Positions 18,057 through 26,227 of a DNA stretch of 64,000 nucleotides are shown piece by piece (positions within the stretch are counted from its first letter, which is position 1; every line of letters starts with the position of its first letter). The position numbers and the translations under genes are program-made. The notes beneath the pieces were generated by a model. The model saw only the letters and a list, made by a program, of their open reading frames with translations, was not told the DNA's origin and searched no databases. This DNA comes from Mycolicibacterium goodii (lineage in GTDB: Bacteria; Actinomycetota; Actinomycetes; Mycobacteriales; Mycobacteriaceae): assembly GCF_022370755.2 (NCBI RefSeq), contig NZ_CP092364.2, positions 3,782,001-3,846,000 of the forward strand, in the 5' to 3' direction.

Positions 18057-18696
18057 AGGTTTGACATTTTTCAGAGCCGCGATGTCCGGGTCTCGTGTCG
18101 CCACCGAAGCTTCCCCATACATATGCCTATGCATCAGGTCGACCCCATCGACACGCAGATCGAGCGAGGCCGCCCGCGTCCGACTCGCTTGAACCAGATG
18201 TCCAGCGCAAGTTGTGACACCTCGGCGGACCATCGGCAGTCCTTTTGAAGTTTGTTGTCGCCCAACGGCAGCGGCGGCCACAAGGCTTCAACGCCTGCGC
18301 ATCAACAGTTGTTCTGAATCCCGGTGCGACCGCGTTCACCCCGAACGTCGAACGCAGCCCGGGCGCACGCCTGCGCAGCAAGGAAGCCCAGTCTGACCAC
18401 CCTCGGTGCAGGACTACGTCGCCGACGGGCGATCGCCTCGAATGTGCGGCAGTGCGCGGCCTACATCCCAACTGATACATGGAATTCGGGGACCGCGCCG
18501 CATGCGACCGCAGCCACCGTTGTGACGTAACGGTGTTGTTGTCGTTGAGCTTCGTCGACGATCGGACCCTGGATTGCCGACATTCGCCGCACCGACGCAA
18601 GGGCCCATACAGATGCCGTTCTCGGGTTGGCGCACCTCCTTTCCGCTTCGGGAGCTTCCTTGCCGGCCAGCCCGTCCCGGACTGGAACTCACACGA

Positions 18697-18769
18697 TTGA
18701 CGTGACGCAGAGCACGTCGTAATCTACCTGCTGTCCGCATAAATGACATCTACTTTCGTATATACGAAC
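18697..18769 (+). promoter_or_regulatory. flavin monooxygenase promoter with tandem operator pair
   Basis: TTGACG (18697-18702) in the shared block ATTGACGTGAC, 17-bp spacer, TAATCT (18720-18725). Operator sites are GTCCGCATAAATGACA (18733-18748) and TTTCGTATATACGAAC (18754-18769), again 21 bp apart; the second contains a perfect 14-bp palindrome TTCGTATATACGAA. This is the best-conserved operator of the four promoters. Confidence 0.6.
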
Positions 18770-18891
18770 ATACTGTGCGCCCGACGACTTGCGGCTCCCA
18801 GCGCAGCACGGCAGGCGAGCCCTCTCGAACTCGGAACTCTCCGAACAGCTGCATACGCACGGCACCCAGAGCATGTGGAAAGGACGGCACA

Positions 18892-20529
18892 ATGGTCGCT
18901 ATCGAAGGCAGGTCCACCGTCGCAGAAGACCCAGATCCGACGATCGATGCGGATGTGGTCGTCATCGGGGCCGGCTTCGCGGGCCTGCGTCACCTCTATG
19001 ACCTACGGCAGCGGGGTTTTTCGGTCCGATGCTTCGACGAGGCGCCGGAGATCGGGGGTGTCTGGTACTGGAACCGGTACCCGGGTGCTCGCACCGATAG
19101 CCAATCGTGGATCTTTGCCTACTCGTTCTCCGAAGAGCTGCAGAATGAGTGGACCTGGAACGAGCGATACACCCCACAGCAGGAGATATACGCCTACCTC
19201 AATCACGTCGCCGACAGGTTCGGCCTCCGTGATCAGGTGACGCTCGGCACCCGTGTGACCTCTGCCCGTTTCGATGATGAGCGAGAGTTGTGGATCGTCA
19301 CCACCGACCGTGGCGAGCAGGTCGCCTCACGCTTCGTCGTCAGCGCGACCGGACCGCTTTCGGCAGCCTACAAGCCCGATTTCAAGGGGATCGACGACTT
19401 CCGTGGCGAGTGGTACATGACGGCCCGCTGGCCGGAGGACACCGTTGATCTGTCCGGTAAGCGCGTCGCGGTGATCGGAACCGGCGCGAGCGGCGTCCAG
19501 CTCATCCCGACGATTGCTCACACCGCTGCCCACGTCGCTGTTTTCCAGCGCACCCCCAACTATGTCGTACCGGCACGCAACGCAACTCTTCACGAGAAGG
19601 AGCACGAGAGTATCCGTGCACGTTATCCCGATATCTGGATGCGGGCCCGAGAGCAGGTTTTCGGCTTTGACCTCGGCCTCGCCGGGCGGACATTCGATGA
19701 TGTCACCCCGGACGAGATGCAACGCATCCTCGAACGAGGATGGGAGATCGGCGGATTCCATTTCGTGTTCGAGACGTTCGATGATGTGTTCACCGACGAG
19801 CGCACCAATGAGGTGATCTCCGAGTTCATCAGGAACAAGATTCGTACCATCGTCAAAGACGAGGCTACGGCTGAATTGTTGTGTCCCAAAGACTACCCGT
19901 TCTGCGGGAAGCGTCCGCCCCTCGGGCACTTCTACTACGAGACGTTCAACCGGGACAACGTCTCACTCGTCGACGTAAGTCAAGAGCCGATCTCGGAGAT
20001 CACCGAGACCGGAGTAAAGGTTGGCCAGCAGGTGTACGAGGCCGACGTGATCATCTTCGCGACCGGATTCGACGCCGCGACCGGCTCGATCACCCGAATG
20101 GACATCCGTGGGCGCGGAGGCGTGTCGATCACAGACAAATGGAAGGAAGGTCCCTCCACCTATCTCGGGGTAGCCGTCAACGACTTCCCGAACTTTTTCA
20201 TGATCTTGGGGCCCCACGCGCCGTTCGCGAACGCACCGATCGTCATTGAGGACGCGTCCGAATGGATCGCCAACATCATCCGGTACATGCGCGACCGGGG
20301 TCTCAGGGTGAGCAATCCGTCGACAGAGGCATCCGCGGAGTGGCACGACACCCTTACCGAGATCCTGAACGCCACCGTGGTCGCGAAAGGACGGAACAGC
20401 TACTTTCTAGGCGACAACATCCCCGGGAAAGCACACGCTCCCCTCTTCTACCTCGGTGGTGTCAAGGGCTATCGCGACGCGCTTCTCAAGGAGTCGGCGA
20501 ACGACTATCCCGGCTTCGTCATGTCCTGA
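18892..20529 (+). CDS. Baeyer-Villiger-type flavin monooxygenase with altered fingerprint
   Basis: A 545-residue class B flavoprotein monooxygenase related to cyclohexanone and phenylacetone monooxygenases, which insert oxygen next to a ketone using NADPH and O2. FAD motif VVIGAGFAG (near residue 22-30), GGVWYWNRYPGARTD and NADP motif VIGTGASGVQ are intact. The Baeyer-Villiger fingerprint FxGxxxHxxxW appears as FRGEWYMTARW (residues 170-180), with Met176 where His is expected. I chose the ATG after GGAAAGGAC; upstream in-frame codons overlap the promoter. Neighbouring alcohol, aldehyde and mycofactocin-type dehydrogenases fit a ketone degradation route. An N- or S-oxygenase role remains possible given the His change. 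Confidence 0.83.
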   Translation: MVAIEGRSTVAEDPDPTIDADVVVIGAGFAGLRHLYDLRQRGFSVRCFDEAPEIGGVWYWNRYPGARTDSQSWIFAYSFSEELQNEWTWNERYTPQQEIYAYLNHVADRFGLRDQVTLGTRVTSARFDDERELWIVTTDRGEQVASRFVVSATGPLSAAYKPDFKGIDDFRGEWYMTARWPEDTVDLSGKRVAVIGTGASGVQLIPTIAHTAAHVAVFQRTPNYVVPARNATLHEKEHESIRARYPDIWMRAREQVFGFDLGLAGRTFDDVTPDEMQRILERGWEIGGFHFVFETFDDVFTDERTNEVISEFIRNKIRTIVKDEATAELLCPKDYPFCGKRPPLGHFYYETFNRDNVSLVDVSQEPISEITETGVKVGQQVYEADVIIFATGFDAATGSITRMDIRGRGGVSITDKWKEGPSTYLGVAVNDFPNFFMILGPHAPFANAPIVIEDASEWIANIIRYMRDRGLRVSNPSTEASAEWHDTLTEILNATVVAKGRNSYFLGDNIPGKAHAPLFYLGGVKGYRDALLKESANDYPGFVMS

Positions 20530-20600
20530 TATGCAAGCGGCGACCGTGTAGCCGACGGACATCTCGCACCAAGCGGTCACGAGTATGAAGCCGGGCTGTT

Positions 20601-20623
20601 TCTCATCTACCCGGGAGATGAGA
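20601..20623 (+). terminator. hairpin TCTCATC-N9-GATGAGA
   Basis: Seven-bp arms 72 bp after the monooxygenase stop, without a T-tract. It may end that transcript or be an operator. Confidence 0.3.
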
Positions 20624-20657
20624 CCCTCGGACATCGTCGGGGTGTGTCGACGCAGAT

Positions 20658-20790
20658 GAACGCTCTGTCGGTGCCGTGGGTCGTCGCCCCCGTCGACGTG
20701 CCCAAAGCAGCACTTCTCCTCGCCTCCGACGAAACGCGACACATCGCCGGAACAACTCTGCCGGTGGATACCGGAGAGTGCGAACAACGC
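20658..20790 (+). pseudogene. C-terminal remnant of a mycofactocin-type short-chain dehydrogenase
   Basis: The frame reads MNALSVPWVVAPVDVPKAAL, then LLASDETRHIAGTTLPVDTG, which closely matches the end of mycofactocin-associated SDRs and the end of the intact SDR just downstream (VAWLATDEARYVTGVALPVD). The Rossmann N-terminus and catalytic Tyr/Lys region are absent, so this is a broken gene. It may be the relic of a tandem duplication of the gene at 20871. Confidence 0.7.
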
Positions 20791-20870
20791 CTGATCAATC
20801 GACCCGGCCAAACCATGCACGCCTTTGCGGGCTGGGAAAGCGAACAAAGAAGAATCGGAAGGAAATTCGC

Positions 20871-21695
20871 ATGAGCCAGAAGTTGGCAGGAAAAGTGGCG
20901 CTGGTGACCGGCGCGGCACGAGGACAGGGGCGGAGCCACGCGATCCGCCTCGCCGAGGAAGGCGCCGACATCATCGCCCTCGACCTGTGCGAACAGATCG
21001 ACACTGTTCACCATCCACTGGCCACGCCGGAAGACCTACGTGAGACCGTGGCGGCGGTGGAAGCGACCGGCCGCAGGATCGTTTCCTGCCAGACCGATGT
21101 GCGGGATGCGGATGGAGTCAACCGTGCGGTGGCCGAGGGGATTTCTCGGCTTGGTCGGCTCGATATCATCGTGGCAAACGCTGGCATCGCTCCGCAGTCT
21201 GTGCGTGAGAGCGATCAGTATCAGACGTTCCTCGATACCATCGCGGTCAACCTGACCGGTGTTTACAACACCGTGCATGCTGGCGTCGATCAGATCATCG
21301 AGCAGGGCGAGGGCGGCTCGATCATCCTCATCAGTTCGACCCAAGGGCTTACCGGGCGAGGCGGTAACGGGAGCGGCGCCCAAGACGGATACACAGCCTC
21401 GAAGCACGGTGTCATCGGTCTTATGAAGACCTGGTCGTTCTGGCTCGCGCCGAAGAACATTCGGGTCAATGCGGTGGCGCCGACCGGGGTGAACACGCCG
21501 ATGGTGGACAACGACGTCGTCCGGGAATGGCTCGAGAAAGACCCGGACGCCGCCGGGGTGCTGGCCAACCAGATGCCAATCCCGGTCATCGAAGCATCGG
21601 ACGTGAGTAGCGCCGTCGCCTGGCTCGCGACGGACGAAGCACGGTACGTGACCGGCGTGGCATTGCCGGTCGACGCCGGCTTCCTCATCAAGTAA
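20871..21695 (+). CDS. mycofactocin-type SDR family oxidoreductase
   Basis: A 274-residue short-chain dehydrogenase. The cofactor loop VTGAARGQGRSHAIRLAEEG, NAG motif, Ser155/156, Tyr174 and Lys178 (GYTASKHG) and the end ATDEARYVTGVALPVDAG are all present. The GQGRSHA variant with a slightly longer region after beta-2 is typical of the subfamily that keeps NAD tightly bound and passes electrons to mycofactocin; this is known for the family, not shown here. The ATG follows GGAAGGAA. It lies behind the monooxygenase and probably oxidises a secondary alcohol to the ketone substrate. Confidence 0.87.
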   Translation: MSQKLAGKVALVTGAARGQGRSHAIRLAEEGADIIALDLCEQIDTVHHPLATPEDLRETVAAVEATGRRIVSCQTDVRDADGVNRAVAEGISRLGRLDIIVANAGIAPQSVRESDQYQTFLDTIAVNLTGVYNTVHAGVDQIIEQGEGGSIILISSTQGLTGRGGNGSGAQDGYTASKHGVIGLMKTWSFWLAPKNIRVNAVAPTGVNTPMVDNDVVREWLEKDPDAAGVLANQMPIPVIEASDVSSAVAWLATDEARYVTGVALPVDAGFLIK

Positions 21696-22132
21696 CACGC
21701 GAGGCGATCGAGGAGGTTGGCCGCCGCAGTTCCGACAGACGCCGTCGGTCACCTCCTCGTACCGCAGGCCCCGGTTGCGGACGCGCCCTGCCAGCCGGCA
21801 CGCAACGGTATGGGATCGCCGACTAAACCGTCGCTGACACACGCCGGTTCAACCGGCCTACCCCAACCTGTCTCTCGTTCCAAATCCGCTCCTACGAAGG
21901 CGCTTGCGTGGGGAATGCCCCGAAAGCCCTATGAGAACGGACCGCAGAGTTTTCTTCGAGGGCCGCCTTCGGCGAGTCCCCCCGATACTGCCGTGGCAGC
22001 GCCTAACTCGATGGTGGTCCGGCATTTGCGGGCGTTGAGTAGTTCGACCTGCACCGGTGCCCAAAAGTACTCCTGGCGCCGCGTCGAAGCTGTTGCCCAC
22101 GGAACGCCAGCCATCTGTCGGTGGGTCAGGTT
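21696..22132. other. 437-bp convergent intergenic region
   Basis: No gene is supported. It holds a nested hairpin right after the SDR (21709-21759) and a perfect GCCGGTT-C-AACCGGC palindrome at 21843-21857. The rest shows only short open frames without family resemblance. Confidence 0.5.
21709..21759 (+). terminator. nested inverted repeat after the SDR gene
   Basis: CGAGGAGGT and ACCTCCTCG (9-bp perfect arms) enclose an inner CCGAC/GTCGG pair, 13 bp after the stop at 21695. No T-run, as is common for actinobacterial terminators. Confidence 0.45.
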
Positions 22133-22999
22133 TCACGTGGACCGGTCGGGCGGAAACCCCACGGGATAGGACTCGGCAAAATCGGCAGACCGCCCCACTG
22201 CCGCCCATTTACGGTCCTGCTCGAGCAGGAACTCGTCTTGGCGGATGGACGCTTCCACGGCGTTGACACCGAGCGGCAGATGGTACGGAATATCGTTGTG
22301 CCGCGTCATCCGCACCAGGATCTCAGCGGCGCGGCTCGGGTCTCCGGCGGTGATGGCGTCGCCTCGGCGGATCGCTGACATCGCGCCGACGGTTTCGGCG
22401 TAGATCTCGGGCACGTCACCCACGCGCATCGACGGTCCGGCCCAATCGGTGGCGAATCCGCTGGGTTCGACGACGAGGACCCGTACACCGAACGGCGCTG
22501 CCTCGGCCTGCAGCACGCGAGAGAACCCGTCGATCGCGAATTTCGCCGCCTGATATGAGGCGATGCCCGGGGAGCCACCGACCCGTCCTCCCATCGATGA
22601 GATCTGGATGATCAGTCCACCGCCCTGGGCCCGCAGGATCGGCAGCACCGCCTTCGACACGTGGTAGACACCCCAGAAGTTCGTCTCGAACTGTGCTCGG
22701 AAGTCCTCGTCGTCACCGGTCTCAATCGGCGCGACATTGGCGTAACCGGCATTGTTGACGACTACGTCGACGCTGCCGAATCGCTCCTTGGCGGTCATCA
22801 GTGCATTCTCGGCGGCCGCGGCATCGGTAACGTCGAGCGCCAAAGGCATGATCCGGTCACCGTGGAGATCCGCCAGGTCCGCCAGTTGTTCGGGCCGGCG
22901 CGCCGTTGCAGCCACCACATCCCCGGCGTCCAGGGCCGCCTTCACCAGCTCCCGACCCAAGCCGCGCGAGGATCCGGTGACGAACCAAACATGTTTCAT
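22133..22999 (-). CDS. short-chain dehydrogenase/reductase
   Basis: A 288-residue classical SDR. Cofactor loop VTGSSRGLGRELVKAALDAG, the Asp in LALDVTD, VNNAGYANVAP, Ser134/135 and Tyr149-x3-Lys153 (SYQAAKF) are intact. The Arg after beta-2 (ATARRPEQL) suggests NADP preference. The C-terminal tail is longer than in fatty-acid type SDRs, similar to ketoreductases annotated for oxidative stress or xenobiotic handling. It ends the minus-strand run that starts with the aldo/keto reductase and follows the LLM oxidoreductase by 8 bp, so these are probably co-transcribed. Confidence 0.86.
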   Translation of the reverse strand: MKHVWFVTGSSRGLGRELVKAALDAGDVVAATARRPEQLADLADLHGDRIMPLALDVTDAAAAENALMTAKERFGSVDVVVNNAGYANVAPIETGDDEDFRAQFETNFWGVYHVSKAVLPILRAQGGGLIIQISSMGGRVGGSPGIASYQAAKFAIDGFSRVLQAEAAPFGVRVLVVEPSGFATDWAGPSMRVGDVPEIYAETVGAMSAIRRGDAITAGDPSRAAEILVRMTRHNDIPYHLPLGVNAVEASIRQDEFLLEQDRKWAAVGRSADFAESYPVGFPPDRST

Positions 23000-23007
23000 G
23001 GCAACGC

Positions 23008-23856
23008 CTACCGAGAGAGTCCGGAGTCGACAATGGCAGATGCCAGGGGTTCGAGCACCGAAGGGTCCAAAGGCGGAGGCAGATAGATGATCGCCAAATC
23101 CATCCCGGCCGAGCCGAAGGCGGTGACCTCGGCAAGCAACTTCTGGTAGTCGTGTTCGGGATTGACCCAGATGTGGGCCGAGACGGTGATCTCCGCGGGG
23201 TCCCGGCCGATATCGGCGCAGTGCGCTCGCAGCACGTCGCGCTTGTGCGCAAATTCCTCGGGGGTGCCCTGCACGAAGTTCCAGTGATCGGCGTAGCGGG
23301 CCGCGATGCGCAGGGTGCGCTTCTCACCGCTGCCGCCCATGCAGATGGGCGGGTGCGGACGCTGCGGCCCTTTGGGCTCGTTTCGTGCGTTGTCGAGCTG
23401 GTAGAACTTGCCGTCGAAGGTGGTGGTCGGCTGACTCAACAAACCGACCAGCACCTGTGTCGCCTCTTCGAAACGGTCCAGGCGTTCTTTCACGGTGCCC
23501 AGTTCGATTCCGTATGCACCGGACTCCTCCTCGTTCCATCCGGCACCGATACCGAGCTCCAGTCGGCCGTCCGAAATGATGTCAAGGGCAGCAACCATGT
23601 TCGCCAGGACAGCCGGATGCCGGTAGTGAACGCCGGTGACCAGTGTGCCCAGGCGCAGCCGAGAGGTCGCCTGGGCCAGCGCGGTGAGTGTGGTCCAGCC
23701 CTCCAAGCACGGCCCCGAGGAAGGGCCGACGATCGGATAGAAGTGGTCGAACGTCCACCCTGACTCGAACATCTCGATCTGGTCGGCGGCCTGCCACACC
23801 CGCAGCATATCGGTCCACGTCGTGTTCTGCGGGGACGTCTTGAAAGCGAATCGCAT
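23008..23856 (-). CDS. LLM-class F420-dependent oxidoreductase
   Basis: A 282-residue luciferase-like TIM-barrel protein. The N-terminus MRFAFKTSPQNTTWTDMLRV, the segment SGWTFDHFYPIVG, RLRLGTLVTGVHYRHPAVLA and ELGIGAGWNEEESGAYG match the F420-dependent LLM family common in mycobacteria; the last segment contributes to cofactor binding. It would reduce or oxidise an unknown organic substrate with coenzyme F420. It lies 8 bp upstream of the SDR and 37 bp after the aldo/keto reductase. Confidence 0.87.
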   Translation of the reverse strand: MRFAFKTSPQNTTWTDMLRVWQAADQIEMFESGWTFDHFYPIVGPSSGPCLEGWTTLTALAQATSRLRLGTLVTGVHYRHPAVLANMVAALDIISDGRLELGIGAGWNEEESGAYGIELGTVKERLDRFEEATQVLVGLLSQPTTTFDGKFYQLDNARNEPKGPQRPHPPICMGGSGEKRTLRIAARYADHWNFVQGTPEEFAHKRDVLRAHCADIGRDPAEITVSAHIWVNPEHDYQKLLAEVTAFGSAGMDLAIIYLPPPLDPSVLEPLASAIVDSGLSR

Positions 23857-23893
23857 TGTCGAACAGCCTTTCTGATTTCTCGCTCGCGGAGGT

Positions 23894-24937
23894 TCAATCC
23901 GCTATCGAACGTGCGTGGTCCGCCGTGTATCGTTCCCCGACAATGCGTCCCGGCGCGAAGACCTTGCTCAGATAGGCGGACTCATCGGCACTGATGGCGA
24001 CTGTTGTGGCGGCGAGATTTTCCCGGACGTGCTCGACGCGTTTCGTCCCCGGAATCGGAACCACGTCAAGCGGCTGTGACAGCAGCCAGGCCAGCGCCAA
24101 CTGTCCAGGCCGGCAACCCTTGGCGGCTGCCAAATCCTTCAGCACCGCCACCGGCTCGAGATTGGTGGCCAAGTTGGTTGCGGAGAACCGTGGGTTCGTC
24201 GCACGGAAGTCGTTCGAGGCGAACGTGTCGCCGGGCTGGACGGTACCTGTCAGGGCGGATCGGCCCAACGGGCTGAACGGCACCAGCGTGATTCCGAGTT
24301 CGCGGCACGTGGCGGTGATCCCCTGCTCGACGCGTCGTTCCCACAGTGAGTACTCGCTCTGCAAGGCAGTGACGGGATGCACGGCATGCGCCCGACGGAT
24401 CAGGTCGGCCCCGACCTCGCTGAGTCCGATGGCACGAATCTTGCCGGCGCTGACGAGTTCGGCCATCGCCCCCACGGTGTCCTCGATCGGCACGTTCGGA
24501 TCGAGGCGGTGGCAGTAGTACAGGTCGATGACGTCGGTGTTGAGTCGTCGCAGACTTGCTTCACAAGCCGCACGGACGTACTCCGGTCGGCCGTCTATGA
24601 TGACCCCGGTGCCACCATCGTCAACCTTTGCGCCGAATTTGGTGGCCAACACGATTTCTGCGCGGCGGCCCCTGATCGCCGCTGCGATCAACCGTTCATT
24701 GTGCCCGAAACCGCGGACCTTCTCGGCCTTGCCGATATCGGCGGCCCCGTACACATCCGAGGTGTCCAGGAAGTTCACACCGAGGTCGATCGCCGATCTG
24801 ATCGTGTCGACCGACTCGCAGTCGTCCGCCTCGCCGTAAAACTGCGACATGCCCATGCAGCCCAAACCCACCGGCCGCACTACCAGATCTGAGTGCCCGA
24901 GCCGCACGGATGCGAAACCGGCGATGTCCATTGACAT
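23894..24937 (-). CDS. aldo/keto reductase
   Basis: A 347-residue TIM-barrel NADPH-dependent carbonyl reductase. The catalytic tetrad is visible as Asp58 and Tyr63 (NFLDTSDVYG), Lys100 (ATKFGAKV) and His143 (LYYCHRLDP). The N-terminal LGHSDLVVRPVGLGCMGMS and the end IPGTKRVEHVRENLAA are typical of the subgroup related to yeast and plant AKR13. It heads a run of redox genes on the minus strand. An AAGGAGATGAG-like site lies immediately upstream of the start. Confidence 0.88.
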   Translation of the reverse strand: MSMDIAGFASVRLGHSDLVVRPVGLGCMGMSQFYGEADDCESVDTIRSAIDLGVNFLDTSDVYGAADIGKAEKVRGFGHNERLIAAAIRGRRAEIVLATKFGAKVDDGGTGVIIDGRPEYVRAACEASLRRLNTDVIDLYYCHRLDPNVPIEDTVGAMAELVSAGKIRAIGLSEVGADLIRRAHAVHPVTALQSEYSLWERRVEQGITATCRELGITLVPFSPLGRSALTGTVQPGDTFASNDFRATNPRFSATNLATNLEPVAVLKDLAAAKGCRPGQLALAWLLSQPLDVVPIPGTKRVEHVRENLAATTVAISADESAYLSKVFAPGRIVGERYTADHARSIAD

Positions 24938-25089
24938 CTTCTCATCTCCTTCGGAGGTGTTCGAATTGAGCTCTCAGATGGAAGGAACCCCCCGGTGACT
25001 CAGGGACATCCGCTGCTTGACCAAACGCAACGGCGGCTTCTTGCCTTCTCATCACATTGTCCGACCCGCCGCTGTCCTCATGGTCTGAC

Positions 25090-25560
25090 TCACAATCCCA
25101 GCTCGCTCAGACCAGGATGGCGATCGGGACGTATGCCAGCACTGTCCCAATGAAACAACCGCTCGGTCTCACTGATCGCGACGTCGTTGATGCTGGCGTG
25201 CCGGGTTCTCATCAGGCCGCCGGCGTCGAACTCCCAGTTCTCGTTTCCGTAGGCACGGAACCAGCGTCCCTCTGCGTCGCGGTACTCGTAGGCGAAGCGC
25301 ACGGCAATGCGGTTGTCGCCGTATGCCCAGAGTTCCTTGATCAATCGGTAGTCGCGTTCGGATGCCCACTTCTCGGTGAGGAATTCCACGATCTGCTCGC
25401 GGCCCTCCACGAAGCTTGAGCGGTTACGCCACCAACTGTCCGGCGTGTAGCCCAGCGCGACGCGCTGTGGATCGCGTGTGTTCCAGAGATTCTCGCCGGC
25501 GCGGACTTTCGCTGTCGCCGTCTCCTGGTTGAACGGAGGCACCAATGCTCGACTGCTCAT
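25090..25560 (-). CDS. NTF2-like (DUF1348-type) protein
   Basis: A 156-residue small alpha+beta-cone protein. [20 protein letters not shown] and [20 protein letters not shown] with [19 protein letters not shown] match the nuclear-transport-factor-2-like family annotated DUF1348. Members are small ligand-binding proteins or enzymes of unknown reaction. The ATG follows GGAAGGAAAC. It lies downstream of a hydrolase fragment on the same strand. Confidence 0.82.
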   Translation of the reverse strand: MSSRALVPPFNQETATAKVRAGENLWNTRDPQRVALGYTPDSWWRNRSSFVEGREQIVEFLTEKWASERDYRLIKELWAYGDNRIAVRFAYEYRDAEGRWFRAYGNENWEFDAGGLMRTRHASINDVAISETERLFHWDSAGIRPDRHPGLSELGL

Positions 25561-25573
25561 TGTTGTTTCCTTC

Positions 25574-25822
25574 CTAGGACTTCAGAAACGCCGGCACATC
25601 GGAGTTGACAGTGTCAGCGTGCGTGGTGGGCATACCGTGCGGAAAGTCCTCATATGCCTTGAGCGTGCCGTTTTTGAGTAGGGCGGCGGACTTGGGGCCG
25701 GCGATCGGCACGTTGTCGGGGCCGAGCACGGTAGCAGCCAATTCTCCGGTGATGGTCAGCATCATGCGTTGGTCCTCAGGTCCATCACCGTTGGTCGAGC
25801 TGTGGACCGTCGACGTGCTCAT
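25574..25822 (-). pseudogene. alpha/beta-hydrolase (haloperoxidase-type) C-terminal remnant
   Basis: An 82-codon frame whose second half, PIAGPKSAALLKNGTLKAYE then DFPHGMPTTHADTVNSDVPA, is the well-conserved end of bacterial non-heme chloroperoxidase/esterase proteins, including the catalytic His of the Ser-Asp-His triad. The first 35 residues do not match and no nucleophile elbow exists nearby, so about 190 residues are missing. It may still be translated, but cannot be an active hydrolase. Confidence 0.75.
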
Positions 25823-26227
25823 CGGACGAACTCCCTACAGGCTGGCGGACGACCCGCGGTGTTTCGGTGTCGCACACTCAGCATCGTCGGAAGTGGTGAC
25901 GGCGGGTATCCGCCGTCGGACAGTGCAACTGGCCAGTCACCGGACGGTGCGGGCCTGTCGGAGGTGCTGTGCAGACCAACCGGGCGCTGTCACGATGTCG
26001 CTACGGGTGTGAGTTCGACGATCTGATGCGTCATCAAAGGTTGGGGTATGTCCCCCACGGTCAGCGGCTTCTGTTACCGGGCAAGTTCCTTCAGGTGACG
26101 CGCGCTCCGCGGCGGACACGGGATTGCCCAACTCGTCGACATACCGTCGCCTGAATTCACCGAACAGTTGGGCGGCATCGCGATACCAGTCACGTACTCG
26201 GGCGAGGGGCAACGTCCTTGCATCAGC
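25823..26227. other. 405-bp gap with DUF488-like debris
   Basis: No intact gene is seen. The minus strand of the right half carries a frameshifted DUF488-like relic (about 25985-26212). The left half shows nothing recognisable. Confidence 0.5.
25985..26212 (-). pseudogene. frameshifted DUF488-like remnant
   Basis: One frame reads LARVRDWYRDAAQLFGEFRR then RYVDELGNP, matching the middle of DUF488 proteins (aromatic-rich W-F-H-rY-EL pattern). A second frame then continues with ARHLKELAR, a stop, and QKPLTV, the next conserved block. The order is right and the frames differ, which indicates a decayed gene rather than chance. Confidence 0.45.

Larger units (their letters stand above)
17987..18891. 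other. 905-bp region between MFS permease and flavin monooxygenase
   Basis: No intact gene is evident. It holds an inverted repeat near the permease start (18035-18056) and the regulated promoter of the monooxygenase (18697-18769). A minus-strand frame near 18316-18352 reads FGVNAVAPGF, like the conserved end of short-chain dehydrogenases, but the flanks do not confirm an SDR relic. Confidence 0.5.
20530..20870. other. 341-bp gap holding a hairpin and an SDR relic
   Basis: Between the monooxygenase and the intact SDR. It contains a 7-bp inverted repeat (20601-20623) and the C-terminal remnant of a second SDR (20658-20790). No other coding signal is seen. Confidence 0.5.

Noticed and set aside
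18316..18352. FGVNAVAPGF on the minus strand as an SDR pseudogene
   Set aside because: The motif is typical of SDRs but no other SDR block could be found in any frame on either side.
25937..26212. 91-codon minus-strand frame as an intact gene
   Set aside because: Only its first third matches DUF488 and the next conserved block continues in another frame, so it is called a pseudogene.
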